A stretch of 64,000 bases of DNA from Phytopythium helicoides (GCA_024867545.1 JANFNE010000028.1:1-64000); one strand, 5' to 3'. Counted from the first letter of the stretch, positions 1-11,900 are shown. Numbers and translations: made by a program. The notes: generated by a model from the letters alone, not told the origin.

Positions 1-283
1 CCTAAACCCTAAACCCTAAACCCTAAACCCTAAACCCTAAACCCTAAACCCTAAACCCTAAACCCTAAACCCTAAACCCTAAACCCTAAACCCTAAACCC
101 TAAACCCTAAACCCTAAACCCTAAACCCTAAACCCTAAACCCTAAACCCTAAACCCTAAACCCTAAACCCTAAACCCTAAACCCTAAACCCTAAACCCTA
201 AACCCTAAACCCTAAACCCTAAACCCTAAACCCTAAACCCTAAACCCTAAACCCTAAACCCTAAACCCTAAACCCTAAACCCT
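1..283. repeat. Telomeric repeat array (CCCTAAA)n
   Basis: About 40 perfect tandem copies of the 7-base unit CCCTAAA, which is TTTAGGG on the G-rich strand running outward. This is the plant/oomycete-type telomere sequence, and its position at base 1 shows that the window begins at a chromosome end. No degenerate units occur until position 284, where foreign sequence interrupts the array. Confidence 0.97.
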
Positions 284-315
284 CGGGCTAGCCATTGTCC
301 GGACGTGTATAAGTT

Positions 316-360
316 CCCTAAACCCTAAACCCTAAACCCTAAACTAACCCTACAAACCCT
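316..360. repeat. Second, degenerating telomeric tract
   Basis: Four further CCCTAAA units (316-343) are followed by variant units (CTAACCCTACAAACCCT). They are separated from the main array by 32 bases of non-telomeric sequence (284-315). The variants look like the decaying inner edge of a telomere, and the main array may be a later healing or extension event. Confidence 0.85.
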
Positions 361-1942
361 GTTCGTAAAATACGGGTTTATTACAGTCTGGATCAAGTAA
401 ATTACGGTACCAAATGCAAACAAACCCCGGTAATTTACACAATATTACGGCACCACGGAACCCCGAATGAACGTTCATTCCGCATAGTATACATATAGTA
501 TATATATGGAGCCAGTGCGATTTTCCCACGCTTGAACCTACCTGCCTGTCTCCCAGTTGAAGTTGCGCTGAGTTGAGGTGATCAACCCCGTTTGCGTGCT
601 TCTGGCACCCATCGCGTGCCATTCCATCGGTAGTCCTGTGGCTGCTGCCATCTCCCAGTCGTCGGATTCCATACTCCTCGAGGGTTGAGAAACAGTGGGT
701 AGCCGTCTTGTCCTCCGTCCCCGCTTCCCACGTGACCTGCCGCTGCCTCTGCTGGCGCGCCTGCCGTCAAGCTAGCATCGTCTCCGTAGTAGTCACCCGC
801 CGAGACCAACCCGATACCCGGGATCACGCGCGCTTCGCCCATGGCGCCGACCACCGTCATTGGACCCTCCGTCAAGCCGGTCACATATTGCTGGCCGATC
901 ATCTGCATGCCGCGTGCCACGTTCTCGGTCGGGTCGTGTATCTTCGTTGCCAAGGCCGCTGCTTCCTCTACCTACCGCGGCCGTGGTGTCGCACTGTTCA
1001 CCCACCTTCTGATGTCTGGCGGGATCCCGTTGATGAACTGGTCGACCAGCTCCTTCTCCTGGATGGGGTTATTGCCCACGACCTTCCGCAACAGCGCCGC
1101 GTAGTCGGAGAACGTCTGCCCCGTCGTCCAGCGCGTCTGGTACAAGAGCTGTTTCGCTGCAGCCTCGTTTGGTCTCTCCCCGTATCGTTGGATCAGCAGT
1201 TGGCGCAGTCTCGTGAACGTGCGCGCCCCTCTTCGAGCCGACCGTTCACACTCACAAACCAGTCTGCTGCGTCTCCCTTTAGTAGGCTGGCGACCACGAA
1301 GTACAGCTCGTCGTCGCGCCACGTACCATGCCCTTGGATCGACGCGACGCGGAGCATGATGGCCACCCGCTCCAGCCACGTATATACAGACGCTTGCGGT
1401 TATGGTTATGGTGTGTATTCCGGTAAATTCACATCCTTGGCCCGTCTCTTCATCCCCTCCGTGTTGGTACCGGGAGGCAGCATTGGCACCTCCGTTATTA
1501 TCGTACCGAGGTCGTCGTCGCCCAGCGTCACCGAGACCACGAACTGTGTTGACGGGGTTGCGCTCGTCGTTGCCAGTGCCTCGTTTCTCAGACCTCCCGT
1601 CATTGCTGCCGCCATTGCACTTGTTCCATCCGGTGGTGGTGCCGGGCCAGTCGTCGTGTCAGACGCCTGCGAGGTAGCTGTTGTCGTGCTGGACACTGGC
1701 GCTCCTCCATTCCCTGCCATTGCCGTCATCATTGCCGTCATCGCCGCCATAGCCTGCGTCATCTGCTGCGCCATCGTCGTCAGCGCAGACAGGTCCACCA
1801 CGGCTGTTGTCGCCGCCGCCGTTCCGCCTGCTCCTGTTGCGGCATTCCCGTCACCCGTCGCCACCGTCGCTCCTTGTCTTGGTGTCGGCGTACGGCTTCG
1901 CGACCTCCCCGATCTAGTCGTCATTCCCCCAGCGCTGTTCAT
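360..1942 (-). pseudogene. Ty3/gypsy-type gag, frameshifted remnant
   Basis: On the minus strand an N-terminal, Thr/Ala/Met-rich gag segment (1942-1406) begins MNSAGGMTTRSGRSRSRTPT. It continues in other frames into a typical retrotransposon gag core (about 1379-972) with readable stretches such as LLIQRYGERPNEAA, TFSDYAALLRKVV and LVDQFINGIPPDIRRWV, then a third frame (953-582). At least two frameshifts separate the blocks and no protease, reverse transcriptase or integrase follows, because the element runs into the telomere. The call rests on the gag core pattern. Ty3/gypsy is the likely class; the element's LTRs were not delimited. Confidence 0.7.
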
Positions 1943-2880
1943 CTCTTCGGTCTATTCCTTGGTAAGTGCTGCTTGCCTTTCGTGCCCAGGAGCAGGTTCT
2001 CTTACTGATTGTGAACCCGCCCCTGTATGACCACCATGTGGCGCTTCTTGTTAATCTTGACTGACTCGTCGGGGTCGCTGGTCCCGAGCCGTCTAGCTCA
2101 GTCGGTCCGCCTCGGATCGCGACAATATACACCTCGCTGGCGGTTCGGGTGCCTCTGCACAACCGCCGGCTCACGCCTATTTATATTGATCTTCCTTCTG
2201 CCTGCTGCCTCGTCCTTCTCCTCGCCCCTCCGGTTGCTGGCAGTTCACTGCTCGGCGCGCAGCCGCCGACCGTCGTTTGCCTGCGACTGCGCAAATTTCC
2301 GACTGTCGCTTGCCCCCTCGCTCCTCGCTTCCGCATGCTCCCCTCTGACTCCTCTTGATCCCACCTGTCGCCAGGATCGCTCCTCCCTACCAGCTGCTCG
2401 GGCCTTCTTCGCCGTCCGCTCCGCCTCGAGATCCGTCGCGTCATCCATGGCGCTGCTCGCCCTTTGGCCGTCGGCGTCCACCTCGCTCCGCAGCTCGCAC
2501 TGGTCGGGCGGGTTATTATACAAACTTGAAGCTTGGACCAGGAGAATGTTCTCCAACTTGAACTTCAATTTGAGCTCCGGGTTCTTCAACAAAGAACCTC
2601 TCTCCCTCCACGTGGCACGTTGTGATTGGTTGAAACCACGAACACGTACCCACAATGACACGTCGGCTTCGTCACTAGATAGAAATCCAGCAGGAACCAT
2701 CTTCTTGCACAGAAACGCGTGTGCAGAGAGCACTCGAGAATGCTTCGAGAATATTCCGTGTGGTCGCAATCATTGATTGCTCCCGTGAGTGTGTCTCCCA
2801 CCAGTCTGCTGCCACAGACACAAGTTTGCTGTCACAGACACCAATCTGTGACCAGATTGTGTCATGTAATGGACATGGGG
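1943..2880. other. Retroelement leader/LTR-like DNA, no gene seen
   Basis: This stretch lies upstream of the gag remnant (minus strand) and before the copia remnant (plus strand), so it probably holds the gag element's leader and perhaps its 5' LTR. I could not find a clear TG...CA border or primer binding site. A tRNA-like pair of boxes lies at 2094-2152 (see findings). Open frames here are low-complexity shadows of the opposite strand. Confidence 0.4.
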
Positions 2881-3114
2881 CCCATTACAGCTCAGCACCT
2901 TGCCCAAGGCAAAGCAGTAACTCAACGCTCGCGTCACATCGACGTTCGCTATCATTGGATTCGCAAACAGAATTGTGCTGGAGAAATCGAGCTGCGATAT
3001 TGTGCAACAGCCAAGATGACAGCTGACACTCTAACAAAGCCTTTAAGAGCGGTGAAGTTTGAGTTGTTCCACAGGGAGCTCGGTGTGCGCCGAGTGGGAG
3101 TGTTGAACCCATAG
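2881..3114 (+). pseudogene. Ty1/copia RNase H C-terminus (5'-truncated)
   Basis: The translated block has the hallmark end of copia polyproteins: RSRHIDVRYHWIRK, then GEIELRYCATAKMTADTLTKPL and the final helix, with a TAG stop at 3112-3114. In intact elements this is the last part of the RNase H domain. Everything upstream (integrase, reverse transcriptase) is missing and the frame before about 2890 has no recognisable copia sequence, so this is a 5'-truncated fragment. The stop codon lies 11 bases inside the adjoining LTR, as is common in compact copia elements. Confidence 0.8.
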
Positions 3115-3616
3115 CAAGCCAGCATGGACCCATGGACATCGTGCTGGAAGTCCATATGGCACAACAGCACACACTGAATTCAAGGCTGGTGCAATCATCA
3201 GGAATCAAGCTAGGTGTAGCTAAGGAGCAGGACAAGGTAAGCAGGCTTCATCACTTCTCAATTCACTTCGAACAACAACAACAACCTCTTCCTTTCTCGT
3301 TAACAGAGCTTGAAGACGCACTGAGGCATCTGTGCTGACAAGTGGACGCGGGTTGGAGGCCTACACACGTTCTTCCGCACGAGCTCGGGACTCCCCAGTA
3401 TACATGCCAGTCTTCGGGCATTCCAAGTCGGAGATAGTTGCGACTGTCTAATGGCGAGATTTGGCTGATGTCGTTTTCCATGGAAAACGAGAAAGTGTGT
3501 CGCACTCAAGGCTTTGTGAAGCCTGTCCCGTTTCAGCTGAGAATTGTGCGCTTCAAGTCTCAAAAATGTGTGGCGTTATATGATTGTGGTCAAATTGAAG
3601 CATAAATAAATCAACA
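3101..3616 (+). mobile_element. Copia 3' LTR, TGTTGA...TCAACA
   Basis: Directly after a purine-rich tract (GTGGGAG, 3094-3100) the sequence starts with TGTTGA and ends 516 bases later with its exact inverted repeat TCAACA (3611-3616). That is the standard border pair of a copia LTR, placed where a 3' LTR should be relative to the RNase H fragment. The matching 5' LTR is absent, so the target-site duplication cannot be confirmed. Confidence 0.75.
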
Positions 3617-3688
3617 CAACGTATTCTTTCCCACAAGACTATTATATAGTATAAACACATTTTGACATATAAATCACCTGTCTAATAT

Positions 3689-3694
3689 TCATTC
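3689..3694 (+). promoter_or_regulatory. Inr-like TCATTC element
   Basis: TCATTC followed by pyrimidines lies about 60 bases upstream of the protease start codon. Oomycete core promoters often carry an initiator of this kind. It is a single short match, so support is modest. Confidence 0.35.
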
Positions 3695-3753
3695 TCGCGA
3701 CTCCCTCGCCAGCCAGGGGGAGACCTTCCGGCCGCCACTCGCCTCCTGCCGCC

Positions 3754-6700
3754 ATGATGCCGCGCGCGGGGCCGGCGCCGGCGCGCGTGGCGCTGTCGGC
3801 CGACGGCATCCACGTGTCGCCGCTTGACGAGCGCGCGCTGCGCTACCTGGAGCTGCCGAACGGACTGCACGCGCTCGTGGTGTCGGACGCGGCGGCCGAG
3901 AGCGCGGCGGCCGCCGTGGACGTGCGCGTGGGCTTCCACTCGGACCCGCGCGAGCTGCCGGGGCTCGCGCACTTCTGCGAGCACATGCTCTTCCTAGGCA
4001 CGCGCAAGTTCCCCGACGAGAACAGCTACGGAGCATTCCTGAGTGCGCACGGCGGCGCCAGCAACGCCTTCACGGCCGCCAGAGACACCAACTTCTACTT
4101 CGACGTGGCCGCGCCGCACCTGCGCGAGGCGCTCGACCGCTTCGCGCAGTTCTTCGTCGCCCCGCTGTTCACGCCCGCAGCCACAGACAGGGAGATGAAG
4201 GCCGTCGACTCGGAGAACACCAACTACCTGCAAGACGACTACTGGCGCATCAACCAAATCTACCGCGGGCTCGGCAACCCGCGCCATCCCTTCCACAAGT
4301 ACGGCGTAGGCAGCCTCCAGACGCTCAAGGTCACACCCGAGGACAAAGGTATCGACGTGCGAGACGCCCTGCTGCGCTACTACCACGAATACTACTCGGC
4401 GAGCATCATGAAGCTCGTAGTCTACGGCCGTGAGAGCGTAGAGCAGCTCAGCGAGTGGGTCACCGAGCTCTTCGCAGACGTCCCCAACTCGGGCCGCGCC
4501 AACCCGAGCTTCGAAGGGGAGATGCCCTTCACGCCCGACCAGCTCGCGCGCCGGCTCGAGGTCGTCCCCGTCATGGACCTTAAGATCCTCGGCGTCTCCT
4601 GGATGCTCCCGTCGCTGCGCACCGGCAAGTTCTCGCAGCAGCATGCGTCAGTGCTCGGGCACCTAATCGGCCACGAGGGAGAAGGCTCGCTCCTCTCGTG
4701 TCTGAAGCGCAACAAGTGGGTCAACTCGGTCAGCGCCGGCATTGAGGAAGACCACGACGAGTTCTCGCTGTTCCTGATCAACTTTGAAGCGACCGAAGAG
4801 GGCATCGCACATGCCGATGACGTTCTGCTTGTCGTATTCCAGTACCTCAAGCTGCTCAGTGAGTCCGAGTGGAGCGAGTGGATGTTCGAAGAGATGGAGA
4901 GCCTAGCTCTCATGCATTTTCTCTTCCAGAGCAAGCAGCCCCCTGCCAATTTTGCAAGCAACATCGCTGGAAACATGCAAGCGTACCCCAAGCGCGACAT
5001 TATATCGCAGGGCTCGCTGTTTTACCCGTTCGAGGTTGAGCCCGTGCGAGAACTGCTCGGCTTGATGACGCCGGAGAGAATGAGGGTGCTCGTGGTGTGC
5101 AAGTCAGTTGAGGGAGACGACATGAGCCAGGAGCAATGGTATGGAACCAAATATCGTGAAACACCTCTCGATCAGTCGCTGCTTGAGCGTCTGCAGTCCC
5201 CTGAAGCTTGCAACGAGCTTGCACTACCGCCCCCGAACGCGTTCGTTACGTCCGATTTCTCACTCATCGATCCTGCTGGCTGCGAGTCGTCGTTGGAAAC
5301 CCACCCGAGCATGATCCGCGACGACGAGTTTTGCCGAGTATGGCACAAAGCTGACACTCACTTCCGGAAGCCACGTAGCCACGTGGCAGTGACCTTCCAC
5401 GGTCCAGATATTAACTCGTCGCCCTTCGCTTACGCGCTTTCTGACCTGTTTGTCGCCTGCATCCAGGACGAGCTAGCAGAGTTCTCCTATGATGCGTCAT
5501 TGGCAGGGATGAATTACGACTTGGCAGTACAGGGCCGAACGATTCACCTTGGAGCGGTCGGGTACAGCGCAAAGCTACCAGTGCTTGTGACACGCGTCGT
5601 CAAAACGATGAGTACGTTCGCAGAACAGCTAAGCGAGGAGACCTTCGACCGCGTAAAGCATTCTCTGTGCCGAGCGTACGAGAACGCTCGCTTGGAAGAG
5701 GCGTATCGTCATGCAATGCAGGAAGGTGCATCTATTCTTCAAGACTCTACCTGGTCGCAAGACGATCTTATTGCTGCGATCAGTAAGTGCACGTTTCCAA
5801 TGCTGTTGATGCATTGTCGCCGCATCTTCCATCAGGTTTTCCTGGAGATGCTTCTGTATGGCAATCTGCAACGTACCGAGGCGTTGGAGCTTGGCAATGC
5901 GATCGCGCTTGATGCTCGAGCTGCCTTTTCGGTGCCAATTGCGTTTGCGCAGCGGTTCTCCATTCCACGACAGTTCGTGCTGCCGGCGCGCGCCGACTCG
6001 ATCTATCGAGTGGAGGCGCCGAACCCAGATAACGCCAACTGTGCCGTTGACTCTGTGTATCAGATCGGACGAGAGAACATGCTGGATCGCGTTCGTCTCG
6101 CACTGTTTGCTCAAATCGTCCAGGAGCCTCTCTTCAACCAGCTTCGCACAAAGGAGCAGCTGGGTTATACAGTGTTCTCGACACCTTCGCGCTCAAGTGG
6201 GGTCCAATCGTTCCGTATAATCGTTCAATCAAACGTTGCACCGCCAGAGTACATCGAGCAACGGATTGACGCGTTCTGGAAAGAATTTAGTGCAAGTTTA
6301 CACAAAATCACCAGGGAGCAATTTGCGAGGTTTGTTGAAGCCGTCGTGAAGGAGTACTCGGAGAAGCCAAAGAGTCAGGAAGAAGAAGTGAGTGCGTTGA
6401 TGTTCGAGATCTCTCTGCACGAATATGCATTCAACCGAAAGGAAGAGCTCGCGCATCTAGTCCAGACACTGCATCTCAAGGACGTCATCGACTTTTTCGA
6501 CACATTCATTCGCCCTGGAGCTCCCAATCGTAGAAAACTAAGTGTTCAAGTCCACGGGAATACGGCGCCGCTTGTTCTCCTCGAGGACTGCTCTGCAAAT
6601 GGTTGGGCATCTTTCAACGGAGCTGAACGAGCGAACCTAGTTGGTGCTTTCACACTTACAGAACCGCTAACCGGCATGCCTGAAGCAACAAAAAAGATGT

Positions 6701-6780
6701 ACATTGCCAATGCGCATTCTTTCAAGCAGAGTCTAAAACTGTATGACCTGCCACCGTCAGCTTTCATTCATCATGGATAA
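3754..6780 (+). CDS. Insulin-degrading-enzyme-like M16 metalloprotease
   Basis: This is a 1008-residue, single-exon protein of the M16A (insulysin/pitrilysin) family, zinc proteases that enclose small peptides in a clamshell chamber. The inverted zinc motif HxxEH is present as HFCEH at residues 73-77 within AHFCEHMLFLGT. The third ligand is E154 in DSENTNYLQ, 77 residues after the motif as expected for insulysin. The C-terminal half has the family landmark LRTKEQLGYTVFS (about 800). Length matches the usual 950-1020 residues, with no signal peptide, so it is probably cytosolic. Two Met codons open the frame; the first is used here. It ends 119 bases from the convergent membrane-protein gene and lies only about 3.4 kb from the telomere array, yet appears intact. 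Confidence 0.93.
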   Translation: MMPRAGPAPARVALSADGIHVSPLDERALRYLELPNGLHALVVSDAAAESAAAAVDVRVGFHSDPRELPGLAHFCEHMLFLGTRKFPDENSYGAFLSAHGGASNAFTAARDTNFYFDVAAPHLREALDRFAQFFVAPLFTPAATDREMKAVDSENTNYLQDDYWRINQIYRGLGNPRHPFHKYGVGSLQTLKVTPEDKGIDVRDALLRYYHEYYSASIMKLVVYGRESVEQLSEWVTELFADVPNSGRANPSFEGEMPFTPDQLARRLEVVPVMDLKILGVSWMLPSLRTGKFSQQHASVLGHLIGHEGEGSLLSCLKRNKWVNSVSAGIEEDHDEFSLFLINFEATEEGIAHADDVLLVVFQYLKLLSESEWSEWMFEEMESLALMHFLFQSKQPPANFASNIAGNMQAYPKRDIISQGSLFYPFEVEPVRELLGLMTPERMRVLVVCKSVEGDDMSQEQWYGTKYRETPLDQSLLERLQSPEACNELALPPPNAFVTSDFSLIDPAGCESSLETHPSMIRDDEFCRVWHKADTHFRKPRSHVAVTFHGPDINSSPFAYALSDLFVACIQDELAEFSYDASLAGMNYDLAVQGRTIHLGAVGYSAKLPVLVTRVVKTMSTFAEQLSEETFDRVKHSLCRAYENARLEEAYRHAMQEGASILQDSTWSQDDLIAAISKCTFPMLLMHCRRIFHQVFLEMLLYGNLQRTEALELGNAIALDARAAFSVPIAFAQRFSIPRQFVLPARADSIYRVEAPNPDNANCAVDSVYQIGRENMLDRVRLALFAQIVQEPLFNQLRTKEQLGYTVFSTPSRSSGVQSFRIIVQSNVAPPEYIEQRIDAFWKEFSASLHKITREQFARFVEAVVKEYSEKPKSQEEEVSALMFEISLHEYAFNRKEELAHLVQTLHLKDVIDFFDTFIRPGAPNRRKLSVQVHGNTAPLVLLEDCSANGWASFNGAERANLVGAFTLTEPLTGMPEATKKMYIANAHSFKQSLKLYDLPPSAFIHHG

Positions 6781-6899
6781 GAATCGGTGTGTACATAGTG
6801 CATGTTAGCAATAGACTGACATATGACACTGCAACTGAAGTCGATACATTACTCAGTTTGCAATCAATCTTTTTCTCGACAGGAGGCCAAGAGTGTAAG

Positions 6900-8727
6900 C
6901 TATGTGGTGGACAGCCAGCTGAAGCGAAACGTGAAATCTGTCCCGTTTTGAGCAAGAGAAGCTTGGGCGGTGACTACAAACCAAAGCGCGAGCTTGGACT
7001 GAACATAGTGTATCTGGTGCTCTAGCACGAAGGCTAGGAGCACGAGAACGGGGATCCCAGTCTTGCGACGCAGTGTTATGCTCAACGCAGCCAAAGATGC
7101 GAGTTGAAGCAGTGAATACAGTGCAACGGTCCCCACATTGCGATACAGAGCTGACGCTTCCATATCTCGAATGTGCTCGAAAAAATCTCGATTCGGAAGG
7201 TAGTAGATAGCTAGGGTGTACACGCCTGTTACAAGCGAGCACATGTAAGCACCAGAACATTCAGGAGAAAGGCGGTGAGTACGTACAATATATGCAGGAG
7301 ACGACGACTTCTGTGAATTCTACGAGCACAATATACTCGGTCATGTGCAGCAGTTTGAGCGTCTTTTTGAGAATAAGCTGCCGGTCTTCATCAGACATGA
7401 CATGGATTAACCCTGTTAGAAGTACCTCGTTTCGGTCTTTCGCAGCTCCGCCAACGACGCAGATTTGCTGAAGTGGAGATGTTGTTAGCTTGAGTGATTT
7501 ATCAGAGGTGCCATGCAGTGATTCCGGAAGAGAGGGCTTGCCCATTACAGCGATAAGCTCTTTTTTGGCCAAAGGAAGCCGCCTCATAGACGGTGAGGAG
7601 GACATAGGTGACACCTGGATACTCGATGGTGCCGCACGCGGCTGCACAGAAGATGCGATTTCTACTCGATCAGTGTAAACGAGTGGGTGAACTGACCAGA
7701 GCCGCAATGCGACTGTCATCAGAGAGCCAAAAGTGTCTTGAGGGCTCTGACCAGTACTTTGAATTCGGACCATACGCGACTGTGCAAATCCTTTCACATC
7801 CCACGCGCTCGTAGTAATGGATCGCGCGATTATTTGGTCCACGCTGTTGCGCAAATTAGTTGTTCGTTGAACCGCAACAACTGCTTCCAAAAAGTCGATA
7901 GCAAGCAGCGCGAGTGATGCATAAATTGAGCTTCCGCCTGCTTGCAGAGACCATGAAATGAATAGCGAGTGGTAAAAGTCTGCATTGAGAACGACAGCCT
8001 CTGGTTTATGGTCTGTGCGATCGCGAAACACAAATGCAATCCATTTCTTGACGAACATCTTAAGCAGCGGTGCGAGGAGTGTAGTCGCGGCCTGATAAAC
8101 AAATGGGAGTCGCACAAACACGAACGCATACGCTGTATATACATACACCATAGCCACTTGCGTTCCTGTTGCCATCATATGGCGCCAAAAATCTCGCAAA
8201 TATTGAGGGTGACTCGCGAAGAATCGTTTTTCGATACCAAAGATGCAAGCACCCAGCAATGCCGACGCGATTGGAGCTGTGATGATTTCCGTGAACGGGA
8301 CGGGATAGCCTATTGAGCTTGCTAGCAAATAGATACAGACCGAGGTACCTAAAGCTGAAAATGTAGCGCTCACAATCAGTTGAAAATTTGACATGGGCAT
8401 CTGTGTGATCAAGTGTCGACACTGATCTAGAACCGAAATGCTGGCAACTGCGGTATATGTGAAAACTCGAGCGAGGAAGGGAAGAATATGGGCGATGCCA
8501 CGCGCGGGATCAACAAGAGGTATTGCCTCCATCCCGAGCGTTATCAGAACAGACGGCATTGGGGTGAAGAGAAGAACTGCAGCAACTCGCCACGAACTTG
8601 TGCTCTTGGCGTATGCTTCTAGCTGCTGGAGGCGCTCAATCGAGTACGCACCATCGTTTTCGACATGGAGATGATGCCACACGCGCACTGCCCACTTGAT
8701 CAAAGGGAAAGGCGAAGGGAATCGCAT
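6900..8727 (-). CDS. Multipass membrane protein, TM family copy 1
   Basis: Two exons, 8727-7287 and 7225-6900, are joined across a 61-nt GT-AG intron (7226-7286, phase 1), giving 588 residues. The protein has about nine or ten hydrophobic segments, six or seven in the first half, then a polar region of about 130 residues (near 320-450), then three more at the C-terminus ending GTDFTFRFSW. It shares this plan and the position of intron 1 with the genes at 46301 and 61644 but is far more divergent. The second intron of those two genes is absent here, the frame running straight through TAQASLAQNGTDFTF. I recognise no named family or catalytic motif, so function is unknown. It lies just downstream of ABCC gene A on the same strand, 271 bases away. 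Confidence 0.8.
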
Positions 8728-8998
8728 AACGAGACGGAGTATGACGAAAGTGGATGCGCAGAGGGCTCATTCCAACGCAAAAATAGGTTTGGTGAGTCTC
8801 TCCAAGGCATTCAGAGCGACAAGCAAATTGGACAAACTCCAATTCGTATCTCAGTGAGGCAAGCACAGTTATCATGTTGGGAACAGGTGTACCAAACCGC
8901 GCGTCGTCAAGCAGTCGATGAGCAGACGCTGACAATTTGAAGATCGAGTCTCATACATCAAGTGCACCAAGAATTCTTATATACCTAGCCAGAGATCC

Positions 8999-11900
8999 CT
9001 ACAAGAGCTGATCCAAGTACCCGCCCTCGCTCGCAAGCTCACGGAATACACCGCCCTCAACAACAGCCAACTCGCCAGGAGCACCAAACTCCACCACCTT
9101 ACCATCGCTCAACACCATGATACGATCCGAGTCCAGCACCGTCGCCAAGCGATGAGCAATTGTCAACACCGTCGCGTCCTGGAAGTCTCGCGCAATCATC
9201 TCCTGCAGCTTCTTCTCCGTCGCGTGGTCGATCGATGCCGTCGCCTCGTCCATCACCACGATGCGGCTCTTGGTCAGCAGTGCGCGAGCCATGCACAGCA
9301 TCTGCCGCTCGCCAACACTGAAGTTCTCTCCGTTCTCGCTCAGCTCGTGCGACAGCTTGCCATCGAGCTCAGACACCTGCTGCTTCATATCCACCTTGTC
9401 GAACGCATCCCAGATGTCGGCGTCCGAGAACTCATCGAACGGATCCATGTATGCACGCAGCGTTCCCTTGAAGAGCACGGGTGACTGCGGGATGATGGAC
9501 ATATGCGAGCGCAGTGTTCGCAGCGGCATGGTGGAGATGTCGACGCCATCGATGAGGATACGTCCGGAGACGAGCTCGTTGATGCGGAAGAGCGCCATGG
9601 TGAGACTGGATTTGCCTGCTCCGGTGCGTCCGACGATGCCGATTTTCTCGTTGTTTCGGATATCGAATGACAGACCCTTGAGTACTGGAGCTCCGCCTTC
9701 CTTGTAGCTGAAGACGACGTTGTCGAACGTGATGGTTCCCTTTGTGGGCCACTCGTGCTTCGGTTCGATGACTAGGGCCTTCTGGCTACCTTCAGCAGGA
9801 ATCGAGACATAGTCGAGGATGCGCTCGGGACTCACCATCTGAATCTCCACCCACGACCATGAACGCACGAGACTTGACAGCCCACCATCGACGCCAAGGG
9901 CGTATGAGAATGCGAGACCAACCAAACCAGGCGAGAGATACGATCGGAGGTACACCAGCGCAGACACCACAAGCAACACGACACCACAACCGAGAAGCTG
10001 CATGCGCACCTGGAACCACTGCGAGGTGACGGTCTCGGCAAACCAAACCATGCTATTCACGTCGTTGCGCGTAAAGTTCTCGACGACCATACGGTCAACC
10101 GATTCTTGTCCGAAGGCTCGGATAACAACCACGCCCTCCTCGGATTGCGTCACGTGGCTCAACACAGGAGACGACGAAATCTTCCACAGGCGAGAGATCT
10201 CACGGGAAGGAGCAAGGTAGAAATTGCCGATCTTGACGTACATCCACACAAGAGGAACAATCAAAAAGCCGAGGAAGTTCATCATGTACACAGCCGTTGC
10301 GAGTTGGAAAACCGTGAAGAAGAACATGGCAAGGAAACCACCAAATGCGAATGGAAGCATGAAGTCCACAGCAGACATGTCGTCACCGTAACGGTTCACA
10401 ATACGACCGATCGGGTTGGCATCGAAGAAGCGAAGGGGAGCATTCAACAGCGACCCCGTCATCGAGTCAAACAGATGCCGAGATGCACGAAGACCAACAA
10501 CCGCAACTGTGGCCGACCGAGCGAGCACCATGAGCGAGCACCCAATACCAAGGAATGTGTACACCTTCATGTTGTAGTCAGTTTCGTCCTGGTCGTACTC
10601 GACACCCCCTTCGCTCGTCCAGTGACTCAGCCACAAGTCGCTGCTGATCTGAAGCACCTGCCATAGCGTCTGCACCAAAAAGAGAAAGAGGCACACCTTG
10701 ACACCCCCGAGAGACTTGAAGTAGTTCATGAACACGTCCTTGGACACGCGGCCCTCTTCACGCTCCTCGTCGTCAACGAGCTTACCAGCATCCTTCGCAG
10801 CCTTGCTCATATCCCCGTTCTTGTGGTTCTCCGAGTCGACCCCGTCTTGACTCGACGTTGATCGCTTGGAACCACTTCCGATCCGGAACGTGTGGCGAGG
10901 TTGTGTCAATTCGTGGTGAGTCACGTCCAGCACGCCATCTGTCACGGCGATCTTGACGTTTGCAGCACCCGATGCAATGATGTCCGGACTATGAGTCACT
11001 AGCACCACAGTCTTCTCCTCGAGCAGATCGCAGATACACTGGCTAAAGATCTCACTCTGCACGACTGCGTCCACAGCGGCCAGGGGAGAGTCAAGGATGA
11101 ACAGGTCTGCGTCCGAGTAACATGCGCGAGCAAGACACACTCGAGCCTTCTGACCACCCGAGAGGTTGACTCCCTTCTGCCCGATCTCCGTGGCATCGCC
11201 TCCAGGGAACTGAGCTAGATCAGGCAGCAGGCCGCACGCTGACAACACACGCTGGTATCTGTTCTGGTCAAATGGCAGTCCGAAAAGGATGTTGTCACGG
11301 ATCGTCATGTTCTGGATCCAAGTTTGCTGCGAGTAGTACGCCACACGTCCGCGCACAAACACCTGTCCTTCGAGCTTCTCCATCTCGCCAAGCAGAGCAG
11401 AGCAAAGCGACGACTTGCCGCTGCCAACACTGCCGTGCACCACCACAAGGTCGCCGCGCTTGATGGTCAGGTCGACATTCTTCAGCAGCGGTGTATCCTT
11501 GCTCCAGCCGAACGAAGCCTTCTCAATCGCAACAGCAACATCCGACGGCTTGCTCGGGTCGACACGTGTGACGTTGGTCGGCTCAAACTCTTGAAGAGCC
11601 AAGAAATCCGTGAAGCGATCAAGCGAAATCTTGGCTTGAATGCACGTCTGGATGACAGTTGGAAGATCACGAAGGGGGTCTCGCAACGCATTGAACAGCG
11701 CAATCGCAGTGAACACCTTGGCAGCCGTCAGCACGCGACCGAGAACGATAGCATAGACAGCAAACGAAACGGCCGACACTGCAATGGGAGACGCCCACAG
11801 CACGAAAATGTTAAGCGAGCCAAGGTACATGAAGCGCGCGATCACGCTGAGCTCGGCAGCGCGCAGCTTGTGGATCTTGTCGGCGAATTTGACCTCCCAC

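Noticed and set aside
708..2030. Plus-strand open frame of 440 codons
   Set aside because: It lies antisense to the gag remnant, has no domain, and is a by-product of the GC-rich, Ala/Thr-rich gag codons.
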